DNA of 64,000 nucleotides from Saccharopolyspora sp. SCSIO 74807 (GTDB taxonomy: Bacteria; Actinomycetota; Actinomycetes; Mycobacteriales; Pseudonocardiaceae). Shown in pieces: positions 46,531-55,410 of the stretch; position 1 is the stretch's first letter; every line of letters starts with the position of its first letter. Location: NCBI RefSeq assembly GCF_037023755.1, contig NZ_CP146100.1, positions 434,001-498,000 of the forward strand, given 5' to 3'. Under the pieces are notes generated by a model. That model was not told the origin of the DNA. It saw nothing but the letters and a program-made list of their open reading frames with translations, and did not search any database. A program made the position numbers and the translations under genes.

Positions 46531-46813
46531 CCGGTCGATCCTGGCACGCCCGCCGCGCCGGGCTGCGGGCGGTGCCACGCCGATGCGCTGCGGGCATATC
46601 CTGCCGAGTAACACCCGCGCGGCGATGCAAGATCGAAAGGATGCGCTCGCCATCGGCGCGGGGCGCCGCAGGCACCGCTCGCGGCCCGGCACCGCCGTCG
46701 CCGAGAACCGCACCGCAACGCGACCGTGCCGCGGAACGTCTCAGGCGAGTGAACGTCCGATTCGCGCATCCGGGTCCGCCCGCCGCAGCAAGCCAGCAGT
46801 CGAGGAGTGAGAG

Positions 46814-47677
46814 ATGACCGCCCCGCCGCAGGGTGTCGAGGTCGACCACGTGGAGTTCCCCGCAGGCAAGATCCGCTACTACCGGGCGGGCTCCGCGGGA
46901 CCGGCGATCGTGCTGCTGCACGGCGCCGGACTGGACAACGCGATGCTGAGCTGGCGGCACGCGATCCCGGTGCTGGCCGCCGACCACCGCGTCTACGTTC
47001 CCGACCTGCCCGGCCAGGGCGGCAGTCAGCCGTGGCACGGCCGGGCGAACCAGCGCACATTCGAAGAGGTGCTGCGCTGGCTGCTGGACGCGTGGAACGT
47101 GCGGGACACGATGCTGGTGGGGTTGTCCATGGGCGGCAGCATCGCCACCGGTTTCACGCTGCGGCATCCGCGCCGGGTGCGCGGGATGGTCCTGGTCAGC
47201 TCCGGCGGGCTGGTGCCCAAGCTGCAGAACCACGCGCTGAAGTACCTCGCCACGCGCGTGCGGTTCCTGGACCGCGGGACCAAGAACCTGCTGGCCACCA
47301 GGCGCGCAACGGTGCGCCGGGTGCTGGCCAAGCAGCTGTTCGCCGACCAACCGCAGGACATGGAGAGCATCGTCGACGAGGTCATCGCCGAAGCGCGCCA
47401 GCGGGGCTCGCTGTTCTCCGACTGGCAGCGGGACTCGGTGGCCCGCCGATCCATGCGGGTGAACCACCTGCCGCACCTGGACCAGATCGGCTGTCCGGTG
47501 ATGCTGGTGCACGGCGAGCGGGACCGGTCGGTGCCGTTGTCGTCCTCGCAGACGGCGGCCGCAGGCATCGCGGACGCGCAACTGCGGGTGGTCCAAGGGG
47601 CGGGGCACTGGCCGAACCGCGAGCGGCCGAACGAGTTCAACGCGCTGCTCCGCGAGTTCGTGAACGCGCGCGGCTGA
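46814..47677 (+). CDS. Alpha/beta fold hydrolase
   Basis: A 287-residue hydrolase: LLHGAGLDNAMLSW (oxyanion hole), nucleophile elbow GLSMGGSIATG, acid loop VHGERDRSVPL and catalytic His in GAGHWPNRERP. The frame starts with ATG after GAGGAGTGAGAG. Similar to esterase or C-C hydrolase type enzymes; no substrate indicated. Divergent from the sua5-like gene. Confidence 0.85.
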   Translation: MTAPPQGVEVDHVEFPAGKIRYYRAGSAGPAIVLLHGAGLDNAMLSWRHAIPVLAADHRVYVPDLPGQGGSQPWHGRANQRTFEEVLRWLLDAWNVRDTMLVGLSMGGSIATGFTLRHPRRVRGMVLVSSGGLVPKLQNHALKYLATRVRFLDRGTKNLLATRRATVRRVLAKQLFADQPQDMESIVDEVIAEARQRGSLFSDWQRDSVARRSMRVNHLPHLDQIGCPVMLVHGERDRSVPLSSSQTAAAGIADAQLRVVQGAGHWPNRERPNEFNALLREFVNARG

Positions 47678-47912
47678 CGGCCGGTGCCGCGGTTCGGCAC
47701 CGGACCGCACGACCGGCGAAGAGCCGGAGCCCGAAGCAGTGTGAGCGCGCACACGCTGCACACTCGTAGCAAGTGGGGCCTGGTCCGGACTGCTCGTCGA
47801 AGGCGGCACCAACTCGGGGAACTGCTCGCAGCCGTGACGACGGCGCCGAGTCGGCTCACCCGGCTCCCAGCACGGATCGGACGGCGCCTCCGGGCGCGAA
47901 AGGCGGTGGCAG

Positions 47913-48269
47913 GTGCGCACCTACGGAAGCTGGTTCCGCTTCGTCGCGGTCGCCGAGGCGTTCTCCTGGGCGGGCCTGCTGATCGCGATGCTGTTCAAGT
48001 ACGGCTTCGGGCTGCCCGAGGGCGTGACGGTCCTCGGCTGGGTGCACGGCCTGGTGTTCACCGCTTACGTGGTGACTTGCCTGGTCGTGTTCAGCCCGCT
48101 GCGCTGGCCGTTCCGGACGCTGGTGCTCGGACTGATCGCTTCCGTGCCGCCGCTGGCGTCGGTCGCGTTCGAGCGCTGGACGCATCGCCGCGGCCTGCTG
48201 ACCACGCGCGAGTCGACGGAGCCGACCTTCTGGGGCCACGTCGGTCACGTGCTGCGAACCCTCAACTGA
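47913..48269 (+). CDS. DUF3817 membrane protein
   Basis: A 118-residue protein with three to four membrane segments: FRFVAVAEAFSWAGLLIAMLFK, VHGLVFTAYVVTCLVVF and LRWPFRTLVLGLIASVPP. This is the DUF3817 pattern. GTG start preceded by GGTGGCAGG. A MarR regulator (convergent) and a thiamine-binding-family gene follow, a grouping I recall as recurrent in actinobacteria. Function unknown. Confidence 0.83.
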   Translation: MRTYGSWFRFVAVAEAFSWAGLLIAMLFKYGFGLPEGVTVLGWVHGLVFTAYVVTCLVVFSPLRWPFRTLVLGLIASVPPLASVAFERWTHRRGLLTTRESTEPTFWGHVGHVLRTLN

Positions 48270-48344
48270 GCCGCGGCCGCCGCGGCACCACGGACCCAGA
48301 ACCTCTGTTGAACTTGGCAGTCCGGACCGGTTGTCGTGGTCGTG

Positions 48345-48373
48345 TCAGCGGCGAAGCCGCTGAGCAGTGACCC
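48345..48373. repeat. Short dispersed repeat B, copy 2 (hairpin)
   Basis: GTCAGCGGCGAAGCCGCTGA then GCAGTGACC; CAGCGGC-GAA-GCCGCTG is a perfect 7-bp hairpin. It matches 5198-5226 at 24 of about 29 positions and again lies at gene 3' ends, between convergent DUF3817 and MarR genes. Confidence 0.6.
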
Positions 48374-48400
48374 CCGCGCAACAAGATCGAACCCAGCTCC

Positions 48401-48901
48401 TCAGAAGTCCCCTGCAGCGTGCCGGACCTTGCCGAGGAGCTCGGTGAGCTGCTGGGTCTGCCGCTCGGTCACCCCGACCATCCCGAATTCGACCTCGTTG
48501 ACCGACTCGGTGGCGCGCTTCATCAAGTCCCGGCCGTCGTCGGTGATCTCGACCAGCGTGGTGCGGCGGTCGGTGGGGTGCGGCACCCGGCGCACCAGCT
48601 TGTCGTGCTCCAGGCGGTCGACGATGTTGGTGACGCTGGTCGGGTGCAGCTGCAGCCGGTCCCCCATCACCCGCATCGGCAGGCTGCCGCGCCGCGAGAA
48701 GGTCAGCAGGACCAGCGCTTCGTAGCGGGCGAAGGTCAGGTTGTGCGGCCGCAGCGCGTTGTCGACCGCGGATTGCAGGATCTGCTGGACCCGCATCACG
48801 CTGGTCACCGCGGCCATCGTCGTGGACGGGCCGACCCGCTCCGACCAGAGCTCGGCCGCACGTGCGATGGGGTCGAAGGGCAGCGGACCACGGGCGCTCA
48901 T
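48401..48901 (-). CDS. MarR-family transcriptional regulator
   Basis: A 166-residue MarR protein: LRPHNLTFARYEALVLL, winged helix MGDRLQLHPTSVTNIVDRLEHDKLVRRVPHPTDRRTTLVEITDDGR split over the DNA-binding region. ATG start. Divergent from the thiamine-binding-family gene with 129 bp between starts, which likely holds a shared operator. Effector unknown. Confidence 0.88.
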   Translation of the reverse strand: MSARGPLPFDPIARAAELWSERVGPSTTMAAVTSVMRVQQILQSAVDNALRPHNLTFARYEALVLLTFSRRGSLPMRVMGDRLQLHPTSVTNIVDRLEHDKLVRRVPHPTDRRTTLVEITDDGRDLMKRATESVNEVEFGMVGVTERQTQQLTELLGKVRHAAGDF

Positions 48902-49030
48902 GCCGCCGACGCTAGCAGCGGGCCGGATGCGGCCCGGGAACTCCTTCGAGGTTGCCGCGACCGGCGAGCGCACCGGCCCGGGTTCCGCGCATGATCGCGG
49001 CGGAAGGTTTCCGCGAGGGTTGGAGGACGA

Positions 49031-49333
49031 ATGCTGGTGGCGTTCAGCGTGGCACCGACCGGTGCAGGCGACGACGACAGCGTCAGCGAAGCGGTCGCGG
49101 CGGCGGTGCGCGTGGTGCGCGAGTCCGGCCTGCCGCACGAGACGACCTCGATGTTCACCACCGTCGAAGGCGAGTGGGACGAGGTGATGGACGTGGTCAA
49201 GCGGGCGACGGAGGCGGTTTCGTCCCGCTCGCCGCGCACCAGCCTGGTCGTCAAGGCCGACATCCGGCCCGGGCACACCGGGCAGTTGGAGCAGAAGGTC
49301 CGGCGGGTCGAGGAGCATCTCGGCGAAGGGTGA
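49031..49333 (+). CDS. MTH1187-family thiamine-binding protein
   Basis: A 100-residue protein of the MTH1187/DUF77 fold: VAFSVAPTGAGDDDSVSEAVAAAV, SMFTTVEGEWDEVMDVVKRA and LVVKADIRPGHTGQLEQKV. Members bind thiamine or HMP-like ligands. ATG preceded by TTGGAGGACGA, a good ribosome site. Divergent from marR. Confidence 0.85.
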   Translation: MLVAFSVAPTGAGDDDSVSEAVAAAVRVVRESGLPHETTSMFTTVEGEWDEVMDVVKRATEAVSSRSPRTSLVVKADIRPGHTGQLEQKVRRVEEHLGEG

Positions 49334-49339
49334 CCGAGC

Positions 49340-49373
49340 CCGGCCGGGGACTCCCGGTGGAATCCCCGGCCGG
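49340..49373. terminator. Bidirectional hairpin terminator
   Basis: CCGGCCGGGGA (49340-49350) pairs perfectly over 11 bp with TCCCCGGCCGG (49363-49373). It lies between the convergent thiamine-binding and chaplin-like genes, 6 and 16 bp from their stops. Confidence 0.8.
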
Positions 49374-49389
49374 ACGCAACCGATCGAGC

Positions 49390-49647
49390 TCAGCCCTCGG
49401 CCGAGGGGTGGTCGGTCAGCGGAGCGTTGACGCAGTGGCTCGGCTGCGGCGAGAGCACCGGGACGACGGCACCGAGCACGGCGGCGTTGGTCCCGCACGC
49501 CTGGATCGGGGCCGCGCTCACGTTGTTGCCGTTGCCCAGGTTGACGCCTTCGTTGCCGGTGCTGTCGGCGAACGCGGTCGCGCCGAGGGAGACCATGCCG
49601 AAGGCGGCGAGGCCGGCGGCGCCGGCGACGCGGGTTGCAATGCGCAC
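49390..49647 (-). CDS. Small secreted chaplin-like protein
   Basis: An 85-residue protein from GTG with signal peptide [18 protein letters not shown]; cleavage after AFA leaves about 57 residues. The mature part has [22 protein letters not shown] and SHCVNAP, i.e. two cysteines with GN-rich and hydrophobic stretches between, resembling a single chaplin domain (Streptomyces hydrophobic coat). The VCG...V..L...C.N spacing fits, but no sorting signal or repeat is present. It could be a short surface-active coat protein. Leader 49681-49701 forms a GGGCCGGC/GCCGGCCC hairpin. Confidence 0.6.
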   Translation of the reverse strand: MRIATRVAGAAGLAAFGMVSLGATAFADSTGNEGVNLGNGNNVSAAPIQACGTNAAVLGAVVPVLSPQPSHCVNAPLTDHPSAEG

Positions 49648-49948
49648 TTTCTGTACCTCTCAGTCGAACTTCTTGGCAGCGGGCCGGCCGCTTGCCGGCC
49701 CCTGTCAGCGAGCCCGCGCCGGAACAAGATCCCGCGCGGCTCGGTGGCACCTTCGGCGATCACTCCCGGAAAACCTGAGAGACACACGCATACCGTCATA
49801 CGAACGAGTGGTTGCATCCAGTCGTTCGAGGGACAAAAGTCGCGAGCGCGGACGCCGCGCCGCGTACACCGCCGCAACACGGACCGTCGCCGCCGGGAAA
49901 CACCTGCCCACGCACCGTGCGCGTGGCGCTCCGTGTCAGGATGGGGAT
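49648..49948. other. Divergent intergenic region with inverted repeat
   Basis: About 300 bp between the chaplin-like (minus) and thioredoxin (plus) starts, with no gene. Its main feature is CGAACGAGTGG (49801-49811), 6 bases, CCAGTCGTTCG (49818-49828), an 11-bp inverted repeat with one mismatch, which looks like an operator. Confidence 0.5.
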
Positions 49949-50923
49949 GTGACGAGGCCAGATCCACGCCAGAACTCAGGAATGTCCGCCGCGATGGCAG
50001 GCGCAGTCGACCTGTCCTCGCTCAAGAACAAGGCGGAGAACGCCCAGTCGTCGGCTGCAGGCGGCTCGGCTCCCGGCGGTTCCGCAGCAGCGCAGGGCGG
50101 CGCGGCCACGACGGTCATCGACGTCACCGAAGCCAACTTCCAGTCCGAGGTCGTCGACCGCTCGATGCAGGTGCCCGTGGTCGTCGACCTCTGGGCGGAC
50201 TGGTGCGGCCCCTGCAAGCAGCTGTCCCCGGTGCTGGAGAAGCTCGCCGCCGAAGGCGGCGGCAGCTGGGTGCTGGCCAAGGTCGATGTGGACAACAACC
50301 CGCGGATCGCGCAGCTGTTCCAGGTGCAGTCGATCCCCATGGTGATCGCGATCGCCGGCGGCCAGCCGGTCGAAGCGTTCCAAGGTGCGCAGCCCGAACC
50401 CCAGCTGCGGCAATGGATCGACGCGCTGCTCGACGCGCTGCGGGAGCGGTTGCCCGGCATCGCGGCGGCCGAGCAGGGCGGCGGCGACGACGAGGAACCC
50501 GCCGAAGAGCCCGAGGACCCGCGCTTCACCGCGGCCGAGCAGGCGCTGGAAGCGGGCGACTTCGCCGCGGCCGAAACCGCGTACCAGCAGATCCTGGACG
50601 CCGAACCGGACAACGAGCAGGCCAAGGCCGCACTCGCCCAGGTGCGCTTCAGCGCCCGCGCGGAGAACGCCGACCCGGCCTCGATCGAACGCGCCGACAA
50701 CGCGCCGGACGACATCGACGCCCAGCTCGCCGCTGCCGACGCGGAACTGGCCGCGCAGCGGGTCGAGGAGGCGTTCGACCGGCTGGTGCGCACCGTCAAG
50801 CGCACCTCCGGCGACGAGCGCAACCGGGTGCGGGAGTACCTGGTCGGCATGTTCGAGCTGTTCCCCGATGGCGACGAGCGGGTCGCGAAGGGCCGCCGCG
50901 CGCTGGCAGGCGCGCTGTTCTGA
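49949..50923 (+). CDS. Thioredoxin-TPR co-chaperone (YbbN/CnoX-like)
   Basis: A 324-residue protein: linker of Ala/Gly/Ser, thioredoxin domain with WADWCGPCK (Cys86, Cys89), then an acidic linker [11 protein letters not shown] and two TPR-like motifs ([39 protein letters not shown], as separate helices). Resembles M. tuberculosis Rv1324 and E. coli CnoX. GTG start after CAGGATGGGG. The active-site CGPC suggests redox activity as well as chaperone function. Confidence 0.87.
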   Translation: MTRPDPRQNSGMSAAMAGAVDLSSLKNKAENAQSSAAGGSAPGGSAAAQGGAATTVIDVTEANFQSEVVDRSMQVPVVVDLWADWCGPCKQLSPVLEKLAAEGGGSWVLAKVDVDNNPRIAQLFQVQSIPMVIAIAGGQPVEAFQGAQPEPQLRQWIDALLDALRERLPGIAAAEQGGGDDEEPAEEPEDPRFTAAEQALEAGDFAAAETAYQQILDAEPDNEQAKAALAQVRFSARAENADPASIERADNAPDDIDAQLAAADAELAAQRVEEAFDRLVRTVKRTSGDERNRVREYLVGMFELFPDGDERVAKGRRALAGALF

Positions 50924-50995
50924 TCCGGCGCGGCGATCCGGTCCGCCCGGCTCGTCGCGCCACAACGCCGGTCCGCGGATATCTACGCTGGGGGC

Positions 50996-51196
50996 ATGGC
51001 TTCCTACGGTGAACTCTTCCCGGGCCGCAAGCTCAAGCACGAAGGCGACGGCGGCTCGCCGGGACGCGAGCACGATCCCGGCGGTCCGCTGGATCTGGAG
51101 CGCGGCGTCGTCTTCCTCTCCCCGCGGAATCAGCAGGCCGCGCCCGAGCAAACAGCGTCCGAGTCCGAACCGGAAGATTCCGAGCGGCAGGACTGA
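50996..51196 (+). CDS. Small conserved actinobacterial protein
   Basis: A 66-residue acidic/basic protein: MASYGELFPGRKLKHEG, GGPLDLERGVVFL and an acidic tail ending DSERQD. Its ATG is preceded by TACGCTGGGGGC. Codon use matches nearby genes. I recall similar small proteins in related genomes, but assign no function. Confidence 0.6.
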   Translation: MASYGELFPGRKLKHEGDGGSPGREHDPGGPLDLERGVVFLSPRNQQAAPEQTASESEPEDSERQD

Positions 51197-51313
51197 CGGC
51201 CCGCCCCGGCGAGCGCGAAACCGCCCACGCGCCCGGTGCGCTCAGCTACCGTGCCCACGCGGGAAAGCCGGAGGCGCGGCGGGGGTCGCCGCGCGGACTC
51301 AGGAAGGGACGCG

Positions 51314-51760
51314 GTGCCGAACCACCTGCACGACTCGACTCCGCCGGACGACGCGAGCACGGTCCCGGCGCTGGACCGCGCCGAAGCCGCCGAGGTGGGC
51401 ACCGCCCTGATCGGCCACCTCGACCCGGAACGCACCGACCGCTTCGACCTGCCCGCCAACGCCGACGGCAACAACGCCGAGGCGATCGGCGAGGAATGGA
51501 ACCGGATCAGCGCGCGGCTCACCGAGCTCTTCCTCGCGGGCGTGCCCGGCGAGGATCCGCGGGTGCAGCAGGTCGCGGGCGAGCACTACCGCTGGATCTG
51601 CCGGTTCTGGGCTCCGGACCGCGACTCCTACCTGCGGTTGGCCGCGATGTACGTGAGCCAGCCGAAGTTCCGCAAGCGCATCGAGCGCAAGAAACCGGCC
51701 GGGCTGGCCGCGTACCTGCGCGACGCCATGACCGCCTACGCGCACTCCCGACTGCGCTGA
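51314..51760 (+). CDS. Stand-alone TipAS-like antibiotic-recognition domain
   Basis: A 148-residue protein that fits the TipAS domain: VAGEHYRWICRFWAPDRDSYLRLAAMYVSQPKF and LAAYLRDAMTAYAHSRL. TipAS is the ligand-binding half of TipA, which traps thiopeptides. Here there is no MerR-type DNA-binding half. GTG start preceded by AGGAAGGGAC. It sits between a small hypothetical gene and dinB; ligand unknown, but peptide-drug binding or sequestration is plausible. Confidence 0.72.
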   Translation: MPNHLHDSTPPDDASTVPALDRAEAAEVGTALIGHLDPERTDRFDLPANADGNNAEAIGEEWNRISARLTELFLAGVPGEDPRVQQVAGEHYRWICRFWAPDRDSYLRLAAMYVSQPKFRKRIERKKPAGLAAYLRDAMTAYAHSRLR

Positions 51761-51821
51761 ACACGCCCCGCCGCGGGTGCGGTCGTGGTGCTTGTCGGTG
51801 CCTTCTCGTTCAATGAACCCC

Positions 51822-53144
51822 ATGCCGAGATGGGTGCTGCACATGGACATGGACGCGTTCTTCGCGTCCGTCGAGCAGCTCGCCCGCCCCACCGTCGCCG
51901 GCCGCGCGGTGCTGGTCGGCGGGCTCGGCCCGCGCGGCACCGTCGCGGGCGCCAGCTACCAGGCCCGCGAGTACGGGGCCCGTTCGGCGATGCCGATGGC
52001 CGAGGCGCGGCGGCGCTGCCCGGTCGCGGTGGTGCTGCCGCCGCGCGGGCGGGTGTACCAGGCGGTGAGCCGCCGGGTGTTCGAGATCGTGCGGGAGCTC
52101 TCCGACGTGGTGGGGCAGGTCTCGATCGACGAGGCGTTCCTGGAACCGGCGGAGCTGGCGGGCGCCTCGGTCGAGCACGTCGAGCAGTACGCGGCGGACC
52201 TGCGCGCGCGGGTGCTGCGGGAGGTCGGAGTGGCCGCCTCGGTGGGAGCGGGCTCCGGCAAGCAGCTCGCCAAGATCTCGTCCGGGCTGGCGAAGCCGGA
52301 CGGGGCGCTGGTGGTCCCACCCGAGCAGGAGGTCGAGCTGCTCACCGGGCTGCCGGTGCGCAAGTTGTGGGGCGTCGGACCGGTCACCGAGTCGAAGCTG
52401 CACCGCATCGGCGTTTACAGCATCGGTGAGCTCGCGGCGATGCAGCCCGGCGACGTCACTTCGCTGCTCGGGCAGGCGCACGGCGCCGAACTGCACCGCC
52501 TGGCGCACGGCATCGACGACCACCCGGTGGCCGAACGCGCCGAGGCCAAGCAGGTCAGCGCGGAGACCACGTTCGACGTGGACATCACCGAACCGGCGCG
52601 GCTGGCCGCCGAGGTGGCGGGCATGGCCGAATCGGCGCACCGCAGGCTGGTGTCGTCCGGGCGGGCGGCGCGGACGGTGACGCTGAAGGTGCGCGACGCG
52701 GACTTCACCACGATCAGCCGGGCGGAGACGTTCGCGTCCGCGACCTCGGACCTGGCCTCGTTCAGCGCGGCCGCGCGGCGGCTCACCGCGGTGGCCGTAC
52801 CGCCGGGCACGCCGGTGCGGCTGGTCGGGATCTCCTATTCGGGCCTGGCGACCTCGGAGCAGGAGGCGCTGTTCGACTCCCCGGCCGACGAGCCCGCGGA
52901 CGTCCCGAGCGCCGAGCCCGCCGAGCATCCGGCCGAGTCCGAGCCGCTGTTCCAGCGCCCGTGGCGAGCGGGCGACGACGTGTTCCACCCGGAGCACGGG
53001 CACGGCTGGGTGCAGGGCGCCGGGCTCGGCCGGGTCACGGTCCGGTTCGAGACCGCGCGCACCGGCCGCGGGCGGGCGCGCACGTTCGGTGCCGAAGACC
53101 CGGCGCTGAAACCGGCCGACCCGCTCGACAGCCTCGGCTGGTGA
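51822..53144 (+). CDS. dinB: DNA polymerase IV (Y-family)
   Basis: A 440-residue Y-family polymerase: MPRWVLHMDMDAFFASVEQ (Mg-binding Asp9 and Asp11 region), YQAREYGARSAMPMAEA, and the SIDEAFLEP catalytic motif, then HhH KLWGVGPVTESKL. A clamp-binding-type sequence QEALF lies inside the protein, followed by about 80 extra residues with FHPEHGHGWVQGAGLGRVTVRFET, a small domain also seen in other actinobacterial DinBs. ATG at 51822; an ATG three codons earlier is also in frame. Confidence 0.92.
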   Translation: MPRWVLHMDMDAFFASVEQLARPTVAGRAVLVGGLGPRGTVAGASYQAREYGARSAMPMAEARRRCPVAVVLPPRGRVYQAVSRRVFEIVRELSDVVGQVSIDEAFLEPAELAGASVEHVEQYAADLRARVLREVGVAASVGAGSGKQLAKISSGLAKPDGALVVPPEQEVELLTGLPVRKLWGVGPVTESKLHRIGVYSIGELAAMQPGDVTSLLGQAHGAELHRLAHGIDDHPVAERAEAKQVSAETTFDVDITEPARLAAEVAGMAESAHRRLVSSGRAARTVTLKVRDADFTTISRAETFASATSDLASFSAAARRLTAVAVPPGTPVRLVGISYSGLATSEQEALFDSPADEPADVPSAEPAEHPAESEPLFQRPWRAGDDVFHPEHGHGWVQGAGLGRVTVRFETARTGRGRARTFGAEDPALKPADPLDSLGW

Positions 53145-53178
53145 ACCGCTGCGGCTCGCCGCGGGACCGCCCCGGGAC

Positions 53179-53961
53179 TCAGCGCCGGACCGAGTCGTTG
53201 TTCGTCGGCATGGGCGGCAGGTGCCTGCGGTAATGGCCGATCCACTTGCGCGGTGCCGAGGTCTGCACCGCCTGCTCCACCGCGCGGGGCACGCGGCTGA
53301 ACGGCGGGAGGTGGAACCGGTAGCGCACGCCCGGGGTGTCCGCGACGGACGGCGGTTCCTCGACGAGCCAGCGCTCGAGCTCCGGGTGCCGGGAGCTGAA
53401 TCCGGCGTCGGCCGGGTAGAACTCCAGCGCTACCCGCCGCTCCGGGTGCACCGGCCGGTTCTGCTCGATCCACGGCAGCCGGCCGATGCCGATGGCGGAG
53501 ATCTCCTTCCACGGCACGCCGAACACCTCACCGCGGGTGCGCGCGTAGAAGCCGCTGCGGTCCACCAGGAAGCCGCGGCTGTTGAGCATCCCGCTCGCGG
53601 AGAACGCGAACCACAGGAACACGACCCCGAACACCAGCTGCCAGATCCACATGCCGACCGTGTTGCCGCGGTTGACCAGGGTCGCCGCGCACAGCACGGT
53701 GAGGAACCCGCTCACCCCGCCGCCGAGCAGCAGCATCCGGAAGGTGCCCGCGGAAACGTCGACGTCCCGGGCCTCCGGGCCGAGCCCGATCGGCGCGGCC
53801 GGCTCCTGCGGTCGTTCGTCCCGGCCGTAGACGCGCGTCCCCGGGCCACCCTGGGCGTTGCCTTGGTTCAGGGTGGTCTTCTCGGTGGTCCTGCCCGGCA
53901 CGGTCGCCCATTCCCGTTCCGCCCGGTCCGCGCGCTGCCATCCGCCAGGTAGCCATTTCAT
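53179..53961 (-). CDS. Membrane protein of unknown function with PH-like domain
   Basis: A 260-residue protein with a hydrophilic N-terminus, two membrane helices (FRMLLLGGGVSGFLTVLCAATLV and MWIWQLVFGVVFLWFAF) and a soluble C-terminal domain opening GFLVDRSGFYARTRGEVFGVPWKEIS, similar to bacterial PH-type folds that are membrane-associated. ATG chosen as it begins the conserved MKWLPGGW. Function unknown. Confidence 0.62.
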   Translation of the reverse strand: MKWLPGGWQRADRAEREWATVPGRTTEKTTLNQGNAQGGPGTRVYGRDERPQEPAAPIGLGPEARDVDVSAGTFRMLLLGGGVSGFLTVLCAATLVNRGNTVGMWIWQLVFGVVFLWFAFSASGMLNSRGFLVDRSGFYARTRGEVFGVPWKEISAIGIGRLPWIEQNRPVHPERRVALEFYPADAGFSSRHPELERWLVEEPPSVADTPGVRYRFHLPPFSRVPRAVEQAVQTSAPRKWIGHYRRHLPPMPTNNDSVRR

Positions 53962-54060
53962 GCCCGCCAGGGTAGCGGCGCGCACTCCGGGCGATCGGCC
54001 TCGGTGACCCGGAACCCGGGTGGTATCAGGGTGATTTCCGGGTTTCCCCGTGCGTCGAGG

Positions 54061-55242
54061 TCAGGCCGCGCGCAGCAGCAGCGCGTCGCCCTGGCCGCCA
54101 CCGCCGCACAGCGCCGCCGCGCCCTGCCCGCCGCCGCGGCGCCGCAGCTCGAGCGCGAGGTGCAGCGCCAGCCGGGCGCCGGACATGCCGATGGGGTGGC
54201 CGAGCGCGATGGCACCGCCGTTGACGTTCACCGCGTCCTCGCTGAGCCCGAGCGCCTGCGCGGAGACCAGCCCGACCGCGGCGAACGCTTCGTTGATCTC
54301 GACGAGGTCCAGCTCGGCGGTGCGCTGCCCGCCCTTGGCCAGCGCGGCCTTGATCGCGTTCGACGGCTGCTCGTGCAGGCTCGCGTCCGGCCCGGCGACG
54401 ACGCCGTGCGCGCCGATCTCGGCCAGCCAGTGCAGTCCGAGCTCGTCGGCCTTCGCCTTGCTCATCACCACGACCGCGGCGGCGCCGTCGGAGATCTGCG
54501 AGGCCGAGCCCGCGGTGATCGTCCCGTCCGGTGCGAACGCCGGGCGCAGTTTGCCGAGGCCGTCCGCGGTGGTGTCGGCCCGGATGCCTTCGTCGCTGTC
54601 GACCACGACCGGGTCGCCCTTGCGCTGCGGCACGCTGACCGGCGCGATCTCCTCGGCGAACACGCCCCGCTCGGCCGCGGCTCCGGCGCGCTGGTGCGAG
54701 CGGGCGGCGAACTCGTCCTGCGCGCGGCGGGTCAGGCCGTGCCGGGAGTTGTACTTCTCGGTCGAGGCACCCATCGCCATCTGGTCGAACGCGCAGGTCA
54801 GACCGTCGAAGGACATGTGGTCGACGAGCTGGCCGTCGCCGAACTTGATGCCTTCGCGGGAGCTGGTCAGCAGGTGCGGGGCCTGCGTCATGGACTCCTG
54901 CCCGCCCGCGACGACCACGTCGAACTCGCCCGCCCTGATCAGCTGGTCGGCCAGGGCGATCGAGTCCAGCCCGGACAGGCAGACCTTGTTGACGGTCAGC
55001 GCGGGAACGTCCATCGGGATGCCGGCGCCGACCGCGGCCTGCCGGGCCGGGATCTGCCCGGCTCCGGCGGTCAGCACCTGGCCCATGATCGTGTACTGCA
55101 CCTGCTCCGGCGGCACGCCCGCGCGTTCCAGCGCGGCCCTGATCGCCACCGCGCCGAGCTGGGCGCCGCTGAAGTCCTTCAACGAGCCGAGCAACCGCCC
55201 CATCGGGGTGCGTGCTCCAGCAACGATCACAGACGAGCCCAC
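54061..55242 (-). CDS. Acetyl-CoA acetyltransferase (thiolase, FadA4-like)
   Basis: A 393-residue thiolase: [18 protein letters not shown], reactive Cys88 in [11 protein letters not shown], His in [17 protein letters not shown] and the second Cys in [17 protein letters not shown] start after GGGAGG. Catalyses condensation or cleavage of acetoacetyl-CoA. In M. tuberculosis the homologue fadA4 (Rv1323) also lies next to methylmalonyl-CoA epimerase and a thioredoxin gene. Confidence 0.92.
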   Translation of the reverse strand: MGSSVIVAGARTPMGRLLGSLKDFSGAQLGAVAIRAALERAGVPPEQVQYTIMGQVLTAGAGQIPARQAAVGAGIPMDVPALTVNKVCLSGLDSIALADQLIRAGEFDVVVAGGQESMTQAPHLLTSSREGIKFGDGQLVDHMSFDGLTCAFDQMAMGASTEKYNSRHGLTRRAQDEFAARSHQRAGAAAERGVFAEEIAPVSVPQRKGDPVVVDSDEGIRADTTADGLGKLRPAFAPDGTITAGSASQISDGAAAVVVMSKAKADELGLHWLAEIGAHGVVAGPDASLHEQPSNAIKAALAKGGQRTAELDLVEINEAFAAVGLVSAQALGLSEDAVNVNGGAIALGHPIGMSGARLALHLALELRRRGGGQGAAALCGGGGQGDALLLRAA

Positions 55243-55410
55243 TGCCGCCTCCCGGTTCGTTCGACTCCGGTCCATTCGACCACCGACGCCATCATGCCCC
55301 TGCCGAGGCTGGCCGGACCATACCCGGCGTGGCACGCGGTGCCAGCCGGTTCGCGGGGTGCGCTCGGGCACATGCGGGACGGAAGCGGCAGCGCTCCCCT
55401 CCCCTGCCGA

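Noticed and set aside
46745-46775. Possible ninth A element (GCGAGTGAACGTCC then ATTCGCGCATCC)
   Set aside because: Only the left arm matches and the centre and right arm are absent, so it is not listed as a copy.
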